A DNA stretch of 26,903 nt from Mikrocytos mackini. Taxonomy: Eukaryota > Endomyxa > Ascetosporea > Mikrocytida > Mikrocytiidae. The notes below the pieces were generated by a model. The model did not search any database. It was not told where the DNA came from and saw only the letters and a list, made by a program, of their open reading frames with translations. The position numbers were made by a program, and so were the translations under genes. The stretch spans positions 1 through 26,903 of the forward strand of contig JASNJN010000086.1 of NCBI GenBank assembly GCA_030180075.1. Direction: 5' to 3'. Below, in pieces: positions 1 to 8,178 of the stretch; within the stretch, counting starts at the first letter, position 1, and the number at the start of each line of letters is the position of its first letter.

Positions 1-115
1 CACGTGCTAGTAATAAATTTTTTCTTTTTTGAAAAGGCAGCCCTTCGGTATAGTTTCTTTTCATTCTTCATTCCGCAAATTAATTCGTATTGTTTATCTT
101 TACCTAACAAATGGC

Positions 116-2404
116 TCATTGAAGAAACAAACCCTCCATTTTTTTCAATTCTATCAACACATATAATCGCTCGTTGGGTTTATGATCTAAGACAATCTTT
201 GCCTCAACGTCTATTTTTGAATACGAACGATTTAAGGGCACTGTACCATCTTTTAATTTTATCACTTGATTTTTTACCTTTATCATGGTTTTTAATTGTT
301 TTTCTGTTAAATATCCACAAATCTTCAATGCTCTATATACTAACTTCTCCCTCAGAATTTCCATGAATTTTAATTCGAATGTCTGTTCAGTAAACGTGTT
401 GTTTGCACTTCCAAATTTATGGTCGGTGATTGGGCCAGCTATTTCTAGTAATATATTGTGCCATATATTTCGTTCAAACAATTTTTTTAATCTGGCTATA
501 TCAACGGCAGGTATATCTAAGGTCTTTGCATAGTTGTCAAGGTAATTTTTGTATTCAATTGGTATTCGAGCTTCATGGGAAACATTCGCTGAGTCTAAAT
601 AGTATATAAATTTGTCTTGGTCTTTACCATATATTACCGGGAAAGCATATCCTAATCTAAACATGTAGTGGATAGCCTTGTTAATATAACCATCGGGTAT
701 TTCGTCAACAGGTACATATAGTGCGGATAATTCTTCCTCGCTTAGTTTATAAGAAATGCTGTCTTCTTTACAACAATCAACGAAATCATGAAAACAAGTC
801 CAAAAGTAATCCATGTCCATACCCGATGATATATGATATGAAGTTTTTAATGAAAAGCTATTTTCGTCTGTTTTAGTCATCAGAAATTTGATGAAGTAAT
901 CTGTATTTAATTTATATATTGATCTTTTACTGTTGTTGGTTGGAAGCTCGTTTTTTTCACTTCTAATTTTCATGGCAATTTTGCTATTGGCATATCTATA
1001 TTTTGGTTGTTTTATAAAATCCATGAAAAAAAAGTAGAGTAACTCAATTATTTTTTTATCATTGTATATTTTCTTAATATTTCCATTTTTACAGTACATA
1101 TTTCTCTTAAATAGTTCGTCCCATTCTTTGTAAATTAATCTTAAATGTTCTGTAGATACATCTTCATCTAGATATTTTGAAATAGCTCTTCTGTTGGTTT
1201 TAACTTCTTCTTTGAGATTAAATAGCTTGTTTTTTGTTTCGTAATTGCCTACATTATTGGCAATATTTGAGAATTGTTCGTAATGGAACGTTCCGTATGA
1301 ACACTTTTTTGTTTCAACGAGAACTTTTATAAAATCGTCTACTTTAACGTAGGGTGCAGGTGTCTGCACTTTCTTCGACATCTTCATTACCGATGAGAAT
1401 AAAAATCTCATGCTTGCATCTTGTCTAGAATGTATATGTCTTATTGAGTTTTCTGCAATTTGCAAATAGAAGTTTTTGTTTTGTTCACATACTCTTAAAA
1501 CATTTGACATGATTCCCTCCGATTGTAGAATTTCTGCCTCATCTACAATTACTACAATTGTTGATATCTTTTCGGTAGTTCTTTTTATATTTGGATCTTG
1601 CTCCAATTTCTTAATAGCATCTTCTACAGTGATATTTATACCATTTTCTAGTTCAGAGTTGTTATCTATTAAACTGCCATCTTTGGTTGAATATAATATT
1701 TTTCTTAAACATCCCCCAGTAACTTTGTCCATTAAATATGCAAGTAGCTTTCCATGTAATCCGGCCTGGATCTTTCCTTGTGTTAGTTTTTCTTGTTCTC
1801 TGATAGCTTTCATTTCGTCCAGTTCTTTTAAATGGCTTTCATCAAAGTCTATTTTCCTCCTGACTTGTTTATCAAAATCTTGTGAAAGATGGAATAAAAA
1901 ACACCCTTCGGTTTCTTGCCCGTCTTTTTTAGTTTTCTCAAAGCACTTTTTGAAGTCTAAATTTATAACAACTATCTTGTTTAATTCTTGTTTCATTTTA
2001 TATTTCTCGGGGAGTTTTTCTAAAAGTTTTGAATAAATTTCGAACGGATACAATGTGGTAATTCCTTCCATTAACTTTAGAAAGAATGTCTTCCCACTTC
2101 CCGCTTGCTCAACAATTGATAGAGATTTTCTTTTTAGAGCCATGTAGCAAAGTGTCTCATATGCAAGGATAATATCGTTCAATAGGAATATAGGATTTGT
2201 CTTGTATATTTGTGACGCTTGGTAACGGTGTAATTGTGCGTTCGTTACTTTGTTTTCAATTGTTGACATGGAATTGTATCCTAAATCTTCCTCATACGAT
2301 ATGTCCGAACTATCTTCCGTTTCGATGATTCGTTCCCTTTTACGACGGTTGGCGGATGTCCTACGTGCATGCAACACTTGGGAAACGTTGTTGTTGGTGT
2401 TCAT
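116..2404 (-). CDS. NTPase with C-terminal PD-(D/E)XK-like nuclease motif; 3' end appears frameshifted
   Basis: The 762-aa reading frame starts at an ATG with an A/T-rich AAATTT-like signal 20-40 bases upstream. The first 50 residues are basic/acidic and low in structure. A Walker A motif AGSGKT lies at residues 101-106 and a Walker B IVVIVDEA at 283-290. Near the end, IDVE (D732) and IELKK (E752, K754) form a D-x19-E-x-K signature like the PD-(D/E)XK nuclease that follows the NTPase in AAA-ATPase-like/PDDEXK_9 proteins. The frame stops only seven residues after ELKK, too soon for that fold. The -1/+2 frame stays open from there to the window edge and encodes an FSKKKKFI stretch like the family's usual tail, so the real product probably runs on. 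Its role is unknown. Such NTPase-nuclease proteins often occur in expanded families in transposon-rich genomes. An ORC/CDC6 reading was considered but the nuclease motif argues against it. Confidence 0.7.
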   Translation of the reverse strand: MNTNNNVSQVLHARRTSANRRKRERIIETEDSSDISYEEDLGYNSMSTIENKVTNAQLHRYQASQIYKTNPIFLLNDIILAYETLCYMALKRKSLSIVEQAGSGKTFFLKLMEGITTLYPFEIYSKLLEKLPEKYKMKQELNKIVVINLDFKKCFEKTKKDGQETEGCFLFHLSQDFDKQVRRKIDFDESHLKELDEMKAIREQEKLTQGKIQAGLHGKLLAYLMDKVTGGCLRKILYSTKDGSLIDNNSELENGINITVEDAIKKLEQDPNIKRTTEKISTIVVIVDEAEILQSEGIMSNVLRVCEQNKNFYLQIAENSIRHIHSRQDASMRFLFSSVMKMSKKVQTPAPYVKVDDFIKVLVETKKCSYGTFHYEQFSNIANNVGNYETKNKLFNLKEEVKTNRRAISKYLDEDVSTEHLRLIYKEWDELFKRNMYCKNGNIKKIYNDKKIIELLYFFFMDFIKQPKYRYANSKIAMKIRSEKNELPTNNSKRSIYKLNTDYFIKFLMTKTDENSFSLKTSYHISSGMDMDYFWTCFHDFVDCCKEDSISYKLSEEELSALYVPVDEIPDGYINKAIHYMFRLGYAFPVIYGKDQDKFIYYLDSANVSHEARIPIEYKNYLDNYAKTLDIPAVDIARLKKLFERNIWHNILLEIAGPITDHKFGSANNTFTEQTFELKFMEILREKLVYRALKICGYLTEKQLKTMIKVKNQVIKLKDGTVPLNRSYSKIDVEAKIVLDHKPNERLYVLIELKKMEGLFLQ

Positions 2405-2424
2405 TTCGATTTAAGATTCTTTTT

Positions 2425-2444
2425 GAAAATTTAAAATTTGAAAA
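2425..2444 (-). promoter_or_regulatory. AAATTT-like upstream signal of the NTPase gene
   Basis: On the minus strand this reads as two ATTTT/AAATTTT blocks about 20-40 bases before the ATG at 2404. AAATTT-like motifs close to the start codon are a described microsporidian gene signal. The assignment is by position and composition only. Confidence 0.45.
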
Positions 2445-2902
2445 GGCTCAAGTTTTACAGTGCCACTAAATAAATCAAAATATCCTCAAAATTAGTCAAA
2501 AGGATTTTCATATTTTGTAGGAATTTTGGTCACTTTTTATTAGAGTTTGTAATATTCGATTGGTCTGAAATCAATCGAATAACGGTACATTCGTACGAAT
2601 GTTCGATTGATTTTTCATTTTTTAGATTATATGTATTTTCTTTATACGGATTATATTTCGTATTAGAAATAGGATTCCCAAGCTTAATTTTAAACCCCAA
2701 AAGAGTAACGATAACTAGGGCTCCCAACACACAAGGTTGAGATTGAATTGAAGACACACATTTATATACGAATAATACTTTATTGCACAACTATCTATCA
2801 AGGAAAAGTATATTTGCACAAGAAATTTTGAAAAAATTTCGAGTGCAAATATCGCCGCAATTAGTTATGTTGTTTCACATCAAATTTTAACATAGATCTG
2901 GG

Positions 2903-3013
2903 GCTCGGTTTTTGATTTAATTGTTTTACCAAAAAAATTACATTTATTTGTTACCATTTTTCGATTTTCAAATTTTAAATGAAGAAATTCCGAAAATTCG
3001 CCGATTATAAAGG
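2903..3013 (+). repeat. Dispersed direct repeat, copy 1
   Basis: The stretch starting GCTCGGTTTTTGATTT (exact 16-bp match) recurs at 26023. The following roughly 100 bases are similar but diverged: both have a TT-rich block, a CATTTTTC-type block, a GATTTT-AAA block, and end near a GATTATAA/AATTATAA block. Both copies are in the same orientation. It sits inside a 14-bp inverted repeat (2807/3147), so it may be part of a small non-autonomous element. Confidence 0.5.
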
Positions 3014-3212
3014 AAAATTTTTAATCAAGACAATAAATACAAAATTAAGCCCCCAAATCATTGTTAAAACTTGATGAGAAACAAAATACATCGCTTAGAG
3101 TAAAAATAAACATATATAATAAATTTTATTTAATGTGCAAATATACTCTGCCATCTATTAATTATGTTCAATAATTTAATCAGAATTAATATAAGTTATG
3201 ATGATTTTATAC

Positions 3213-3401
3213 TTATATCTTTCTCTGCATCACTTCTTTATTGTTTTTCATTTTCTTAATATAACCAATATATAAGATAAATAATACGACGAAGGATATA
3301 AAAACGACATTCTGGCTATATTTGCATAAAATTGATATATATTTGTTGTAATATCGACTTGAAGCAGTCATGATTGAATCAATAGATACTAAAGTTCCCA
3401 T
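3213..3401 (-). CDS. Possible small single-pass membrane protein (62 aa)
   Basis: The frame starts at a true ATG. The product has a polar N-terminus, one strong hydrophobic segment (about residues 31-48, NVVFISFVVLFILYIGYI) and a short very basic tail (KKMKNNKEVMQRKI). This is the layout of a small membrane protein with its basic end in the cytosol. About 50 bases upstream lies a C-rich TCCCCTT stretch, and a TTTATAA stretch is nearer; CCC-like motifs have been described before microsporidian genes. No family is recognised. The frame is short and surrounded by repeat-rich DNA, so chance is a real alternative. Confidence 0.35.
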   Translation of the reverse strand: MGTLVSIDSIMTASSRYYNKYISILCKYSQNVVFISFVVLFILYIGYIKKMKNNKEVMQRKI

Positions 3402-4454
3402 TTAACAGTATTGTGCGATAACTTATAAAAACTTTGAAAGTACGAAGAAGGGGATTGTATCTAAAGCAGAGTAAATTTAACTACTCCATTAAACTTCAAT
3501 ATTTTAGGTTGTCAGTTGGCAACATTATTTATAGATAGAGTTCACAATTTCCGAAAGTCAGGAAAACTATACCAGGAATCTGGACATTTATGTAAAAAAT
3601 TTTTCAAGAATTCGAGAATTTTCCCCAAGCAATTTCCCATTAAATATGTCTTAAAGTACGGAATTTTTATTTTAAGGGGCCATTTCCCAAAAATTAATAC
3701 TGTAACACCAAACCGACCCATACATGAATTCAAATATTAAAAATGAAATATAAATATCTATAACCAACGGATAATGGCCTAATAATATATCTGTTTCCAT
3801 CCTTATATGCCTACTTATTGCACAGGAATTTGGGTTTGAAAACAGTCGAATGTTCGTTTTTCGAATAACATTCGTTTACACGCCAAAAACATACGAATAC
3901 TCGAACATTCGTATTCGCAATTGCAAACTCTACCGAGAATTCTCATTCCCGGGAAATAAATTCTTCGAGAAAATTCGGAACTCTACACTCAAGCAAACTC
4001 CCATTATTTTTGAAACAAGATTTATTTTTTGAAACAGTGTTATTCCTGAAACAAGAATCAAATGCCGTAATACTTGATGGGCTACACAAGCCCAGGAAAA
4101 GAATTTTAATGGCAATACTTCTTCCAATCGACATTTTAAAACCGTTTGTCTAATATATGTTAAATCAGGGCACGGCATTCCTTTTTTTTTAATTCATGAT
4201 AACATTATAATTATTTAATATAACCAATGTGACCATTTCTCGCCGTTATCTCTGCTCGTAAAATTAAAATTTAAATAACCCTTTTGTTATTGCATCGTTT
4301 TAATAATCCTTTTATAAGGACTCTATACGAGACTTTGTCATTTGAACGGGATTGGTCTTTTGGCTTCATGCCTTAAATGCTTCCCAAGTCTATAAAATTG
4401 GTTTTCGTTAACCATTTATTATAAAGTTCTTATAGAACATTACCCGATTTAATC
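3402..4454. other. Gene-free repeat-rich stretch with many short hairpins
   Basis: I see no gene. There are several perfect stems: CGAATGTT (from 3850) with AACATTCG downstream, TGGGCT/AGCCCA around 4078-4094, AATAAC/GTTATT at 4274-4291, TCCTT/AAGGA at 4307-4320, TGGTT/AACCA at 4399-4414, GTTCT/AGAAC at 4426-4438. A TTCCCGGGAA palindrome (about 3947) recurs at 7171. The short open frames here overlap on both strands, lack upstream signals and are not called. Confidence 0.5.
4446..4454. repeat. Candidate 9-bp target site duplication (left)
   Basis: GATTTAATC directly precedes the foldback element and is repeated at 5074-5082 directly after it. The motif is nearly palindromic and AT-rich, so a chance match is possible. 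Confidence 0.5.
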
Positions 4455-5073
4455 GGCTGACTTCCAACTGGCCACATTTTTACCAAAACAGCCACAAAAA
4501 TTCGAACTGGCCACATTTCTACCAACTGGCCACAATTCTTCCAAATAGCCACAAAAATTCCAGCTGGCCACATTTGGATTTCGTTATTTCAGGGCTATTA
4601 TGGTATATCGGTAATATTAATACTTTTTATTAACGCTTAGTTAGTTTTATACCGTAAAGAATGTTCTGAACCAATTAAATTTTTTAAAAAATTGGTTCAA
4701 ATATGTTCGGCATTTTTTCTTCCAACTGGCCACAATTCTTCCAAATAGCCACAAAAATTCCAACTGGCCACATTTTCTTCCAAATAGCCACATTTTTTGT
4801 CGCGACAAGATATACGCTTAAATAGTGGTGAAAATCGTACCTCGTATTTTAATTTGATAATTTCAGTCGTTTTTTCATAATTAGAAACTGTATTATTGGC
4901 ATACACTCGAGTTTTTAGAAATTGAGTGCCCATAAATGTGGCTATTTGGAAGAAATGTGGCCATTTGGAATTTTTGTGGCTATTTGGAAGAATTGTGGCC
5001 AGTTGGTAGAAATGTGGCCAGTTCGAATTTTTGTGGCTGTTTTGGTTAAAATGTGGCCAGTTCGAATTAAACT
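4455..5073. mobile_element. Foldback/MITE-like element with 19-bp-phased subrepeats
   Basis: The left arm carries GCCACA at 4471, 4491, 4510, 4529, 4548 and 4567. An inner block repeats it at 4729, 4748, 4767 and 4787. The right arm carries the complement TGTGGC at 4937, 4956, 4975, 4994, 5013, 5032 and 5052. Spacing is 19 bp almost throughout. The outer arms (about 4465-4574 and 4943-5063) are near-perfect inverted complements over roughly 110 bp. GATTTAATC occurs at 4446-4454 and again at 5074-5082, fitting a 9-bp target duplication of the length usual for Mutator-like elements. The outermost 11 bp of the two ends match poorly. A 10-bp hairpin (TGAACCAATT at 4667, complement at 4690) and the palindrome TTGTCGCGACAA (4797-4808) lie inside. 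There is no coding capacity. Confidence 0.75.
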
Positions 5074-5082
5074 GATTTAATC
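5074..5082. repeat. Candidate 9-bp target site duplication (right)
   Basis: This is the second GATTTAATC, directly after the right arm of the foldback element. Confidence 0.5.
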
Positions 5083-5280
5083 AGGTTTGTGTTTTATTTT
5101 TGAAACTCTACTTGAACCCCTCCTTGTTTCAATAATAAGGGTGCCTTTACTGGTTTTTGAACCATGGCCTTTTAAGGTTAAGTAAAGAAATGGAATATCC
5201 CATTGTACCTTTTGCAACTTTATGCCCCTTTGTAGGTTGTGGGGCTTTGTTGCTACTCGTGTACGGGACATACCATTTTT

Positions 5281-5585
5281 GGAAAGTTAACTTTCCAATT
5301 CCAGGAATTTCCTAGAAAACGCTTAATGCTGTTCTATTAATTAGAACTTCGTATGCATACGTTTAACTATTATTTTAAGGCATGTTTTGCCATTTTCAAA
5401 GAATCGGCTACTTGTAGTAGCCTTGTAGCTTTTTAAAGACTGAATCCTTGTTTCAAAAATAAACAGTGTTTCAGAAATAGACTCGCTTATAATGAGGATT
5501 ACCTATTCAAAGTTTTGATAACATTATAGGATTTTTTAAAATTTCAATCACTTGCAGTGATTTATGGTTTGAGACATTTGGATAC
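5281..5585. repeat. Run of perfect palindromes and hairpins
   Basis: Perfect elements follow one another with little space between: GGAAAGTTAACTTTCC (5281-5296); AATTCC-A-GGAATT (5297-5309); GTTCTA/TAGAAC (5331-5347); CGTATGCATACG (5350-5361); GGCA/TGCC (5379-5391); GGCTAC/GTAGCC (5406-5422); AATCACT-TGC-AGTGATT (5546-5562). No gene is seen. It continues into the GC-rich block that follows. Confidence 0.6.
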
Positions 5586-5850
5586 ATTCCACTCAGCCCT
5601 ATCGTATTAAGGTCGTGGACCTTCGCGTTTTAGCGTTTACGGGCAGGTAGTTGTTATGTCCCCCTGGATTCGTGGAGCCGTTGGGCCCCTGTTTTCCAGG
5701 CTACTACGGTTCGACCGAGTTCGAACCTGCTTCAGCCGGTTTAGGCCTTTCGCCCGACATTGACCCTAGCCCCTTTACGGTGGGGCTGTCCGGTGTGACG
5801 GTATTTTAACCTTTCGGTTTTTTTAGGGAAATTTAAAATTCCCTAAAACT
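5585..5850. other. GC-rich hairpin block; candidate structured RNA or relic of unknown element
   Basis: This stretch is strikingly GC-rich against its AT-rich surroundings. It contains a chain of perfect stems: AAGGTC-GTG-GACCTT (5609-5623), CGC/GCG (5624-5635), CCTG/CAGG (5688-5700), GGTTCGA/TCGAACC (5708-5727), AGCCCC/GGGGCT (5768-5787), and a 10-bp stem TTTTAGGGAA/TTCCCTAAAA (5821-5848). GC-rich islands with compact stems in AT-rich genomes are often non-coding RNAs. I could not match it to tRNA, 5S, SSU, LSU, SRP, RNase P or a group I intron by eye. Open frames of roughly 50 codons exist on both strands but without ATG or context, so a coding relic remains possible. The strand is undetermined. 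Confidence 0.4.
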
Positions 5851-6817
5851 TTATACAATATAGTGGTTTTAATAAAAGGAAATATGATTCAGAATGGGAA
5901 TTAGATCTTCTAAAGGACGATATAATAAGAGACACATGGTTATTTGTAAATAGACTTTTTATAATTTGACTAACGAATTTACTTCAAAGTACTCGATATG
6001 ATATCTTATCAGAAAGGCAACGAAATACCTAAGTCAAATGATTTCAATATTCCAACCTACTTAAATAGAATGTAAACGTTTGAGATCAAATAATCATCTA
6101 GATTTAACATAAAGTCTCGATTTATTTTACAAATGAAAAACAAAAAGATTACATAGCTTGATTTAAAACTTACAAACAATATGTAATAGAAACAGTGATG
6201 CTTGACAACAACATATCAATCAATATACGATGAGTTCCTTATTATATGATGAACATTGACGTAATTGCTTTCCAATAAAGCACATGATGCATACTTTCAT
6301 AAAGATAAATCTTATTTAAGGCCAAATTACAAAGAATTCAATAAAAGAACTCTGTCACGACAACAACATTCTATAATAGTTTATTTTATAAACGTTGCCT
6401 GTCAATACATCACACAATAGTATTAATTCAGCCTCTATAATTACTTTTTAATATTGTACATAAAAATATAGGATGCAAATCTCTATATAGTTATAAAGAA
6501 ATTCCCGTCCAAAGAAGATTAAGACAGAGGGCATGTTAGTCGTTAAATTGACAAGTTTAAGGACAATCTCCCATATCATTCTCCATTATGTAAACAAAAG
6601 GCACAGTGTCTTACTATTCCCAGGATAAAATCAGAAAGCCAATTGAAAGTATATTCGAGACGATATAAGAAAGGTTTGGAAGAGTCAAATAGTCTTTGGT
6701 AGAGTTTCCAATTTCCCGGGAGTCGAGAAATGATTTTTTCACTATAATTTATTCAAATCCAAATATGTGAATTTTGACAAAAATTTGAAATCGAAATTTC
6801 TTCATATTGGTTATCAG
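5851..6817. other. Gene-free AT-rich stretch
   Basis: I see no ORF with a credible start, no long repeat and no RNA gene. A CCCGGG-containing block at about 6710-6735 resembles, in inverted orientation, the block at about 3920-3965 (a shared GGTAGAGTTT motif and ATTTCCCGGGA), suggesting old transposon debris. Confidence 0.5.
6810..6817. repeat. 8-bp target site duplication of hAT MITE (left)
   Basis: GTTATCAG lies directly before the element's TAGGG end and is identical to 7027-7034. Confidence 0.8.
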
Positions 6818-7026
6818 TAGGGATGAATGGAATATGCTCTTATTTTAAGAGCATATTTTTACTACCAAAATAGGAAAATAATATTCTAAAAAGTATGCGA
6901 AATATGCTCATAAAATTTTGATAATGAACCAAATTTTTCAAAAAATTTGAAATGTTCTATATTTTTAAGCTCAAAACAAACATCATATAAAATTTTATAA
7001 TTTGGAGCATATTTTACTCATCCCTT
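6818..7026. mobile_element. Non-autonomous hAT-type MITE (209 bp)
   Basis: The left end reads TAGGGATGAATGG and the right end, reverse-complemented, AAGGGATGAGTAA. The inverted ends stay similar through ATATGCTC. Both ends are directly flanked by the same 8-bp sequence GTTATCAG (6810-6817 and 7027-7034). This target duplication fits the hAT preference nTnnnnAn, and TAGGGATG-type ends are typical of hAT elements. Inside, ATATGCTC recurs several times, including a perfect 11-bp stem with a 3-nt loop (ATATGCTCTTA at 6832, complement at 6846), as expected for subterminal transposase-binding repeats. There is no coding capacity, so it would depend on a hAT transposase elsewhere. Confidence 0.85.
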
Positions 7027-7034
7027 GTTATCAG
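7027..7034. repeat. 8-bp target site duplication of hAT MITE (right)
   Basis: GTTATCAG lies directly after the element and is identical to 6810-6817. Confidence 0.8.
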
Positions 7035-7167
7035 ACAATGTATTTTATATGGGTCAACCCACATGTTTGTTATTTTATTTTATCCTCAAAGTCAAAATTA
7101 TAAGAAATTACGTCTTACTTTCCAAATTTTTATTCCCCATTTTTTTATTTCGGTATTTTCGGGAAAC

Positions 7168-7183
7168 CCATTCCCGGGAATGG
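7168..7183. repeat. 16-bp perfect palindrome
   Basis: CCATTCCCGGGAATGG is its own reverse complement and is flanked by GGGAAA and GAAACCC. The TTCCCGGGAA core also occurs near 3947, and a TTTCCCGGGA variant near 6715, so it may be a conserved piece of a dispersed repeat. Confidence 0.6.
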
Positions 7184-8178
7184 AAACCCTAGTCTTTGGG
7201 AAAGGTATGATTTTCGACACATGTGGGTATCAGACGATATTCCAACGTATTTTAATTAGTATCACGATAATCCAGAAAATGGCGCTTTATCTCACTAAAT
7301 AGGAGGCTTTTAATTCATTCATCAAACTAAACATGAAGCCGATATAGGATACAATTCTTTGATAAATATGGTACTGTTAATATACTTTGTTCGCATCATA
7401 AAGCAATAAATTAACTATGTCCATGAGAAGAAAACAATTGACCAAGAGATACCCGATATAAATAGAAGGAGTTACGACACAATAAGCTATATCGCATACA
7501 ACAAACAGCCATAACTATAACAAGAGGGGGTTTGTATGCAACTAGACTAAATTTATGAATTTGGGATTTAAGGTTATCAAAATATATTATCATGACTATA
7601 TTTTGAAATTGATACTCTAATAATAGCAAGATTAATATACATAGCATTCGAACTAGTATTATTATATTTTATATTGGGTAGGAGTAAACTATACCGTGTT
7701 GAAACGTGTTTAATGGTTAAAAGAAAACGGACAAGTTATAAAACAAATTTATGTGTGACTATGGGATAAACAAGGCTAATAAAAAGATGTGTAAGCTTGT
7801 TTCGTAAATATCTCCTTCTAATGAATGACATGGAAAGTATTTATATACAAAAGAGAATATTCGATTATATAACTCAGGACTAATCGAATTTGAACGCGAT
7901 TTGGACGATACATGGAATCTTTAAAGAACAATTTTTAATACATAAATTTGATTGATTGAATAATTCAAGGCATACGCTATTTCATAAAGAATTAACAGAA
8001 TTTTGACAAAATGGATTAAAATAGACAAATTAAACTTGAATTAATTAATTTAATTATTAAATAAATAGTCATACAAATAAAGTAAAATAATAAATGCAGA
8101 TGTTTAAAGGTTGCATAGCTTAATATAGTATAATTTAAATACTTACTAGTTTGTGGCGTAACTATACTCTCATTATAG
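7184..8178. other. Gene-free AT-rich stretch
   Basis: Only short open frames lacking support are present. No RNA gene and no clear inverted-repeat element was seen. It may include the 3' remainder of the adjoining transposase relic. Confidence 0.45.

Larger units (their letters stand above)
2405..3212. other. Gene-free stretch with palindromes and a repeat unit
   Basis: No ATG-started gene is supported. It holds a perfect 9-bp hairpin (ATTCGATTG at 2554-2562, CAATCGAAT at 2572-2580) and a perfect 16-bp palindrome at 2587-2602 (ACATTCGTACGAATGT). A 14-bp inverted repeat (AGTATATTTGCACA at 2807-2820 and its complement at 3134-3147) brackets about 340 bp, inside which lies one copy of a dispersed repeat shared with 26023-26133. 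Confidence 0.6.

Noticed and set aside
116-2404. Origin recognition complex (ORC1/CDC6) identity for the large NTPase
   Set aside because: Walker motifs are present, but no ORC-specific sensor or winged-helix pattern was evident, and the C-terminal D-x19-E-x-K motif points to an NTPase-nuclease family.
2530-2790. 86-codon open frame on the minus strand with a hydrophobic patch
   Set aside because: It begins only with TTG, contains no ATG at all, and overlaps palindromes. No start signal or family was seen.
4465-5063. Possible CRISPR-like array because of 19-bp regular repeats
   Set aside because: Units are contiguous without unique spacers, occur in inverted arms, and the genome is eukaryotic. 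A foldback element explains it.
5077-5271. 64-codon ATG-started frame on the minus strand
   Set aside because: It has no AAATTT-like signal, no recognisable family, lies between hairpins, and ends next to the foldback element. More likely chance.
5585-5815. tRNA, rRNA, SRP or RNase P RNA call for the GC-rich block
   Set aside because: A T-loop-like GGTTCGAAC is present on the minus strand, but no acceptor or anticodon arms fit, and no diagnostic rRNA, SRP or RNase P core was found.
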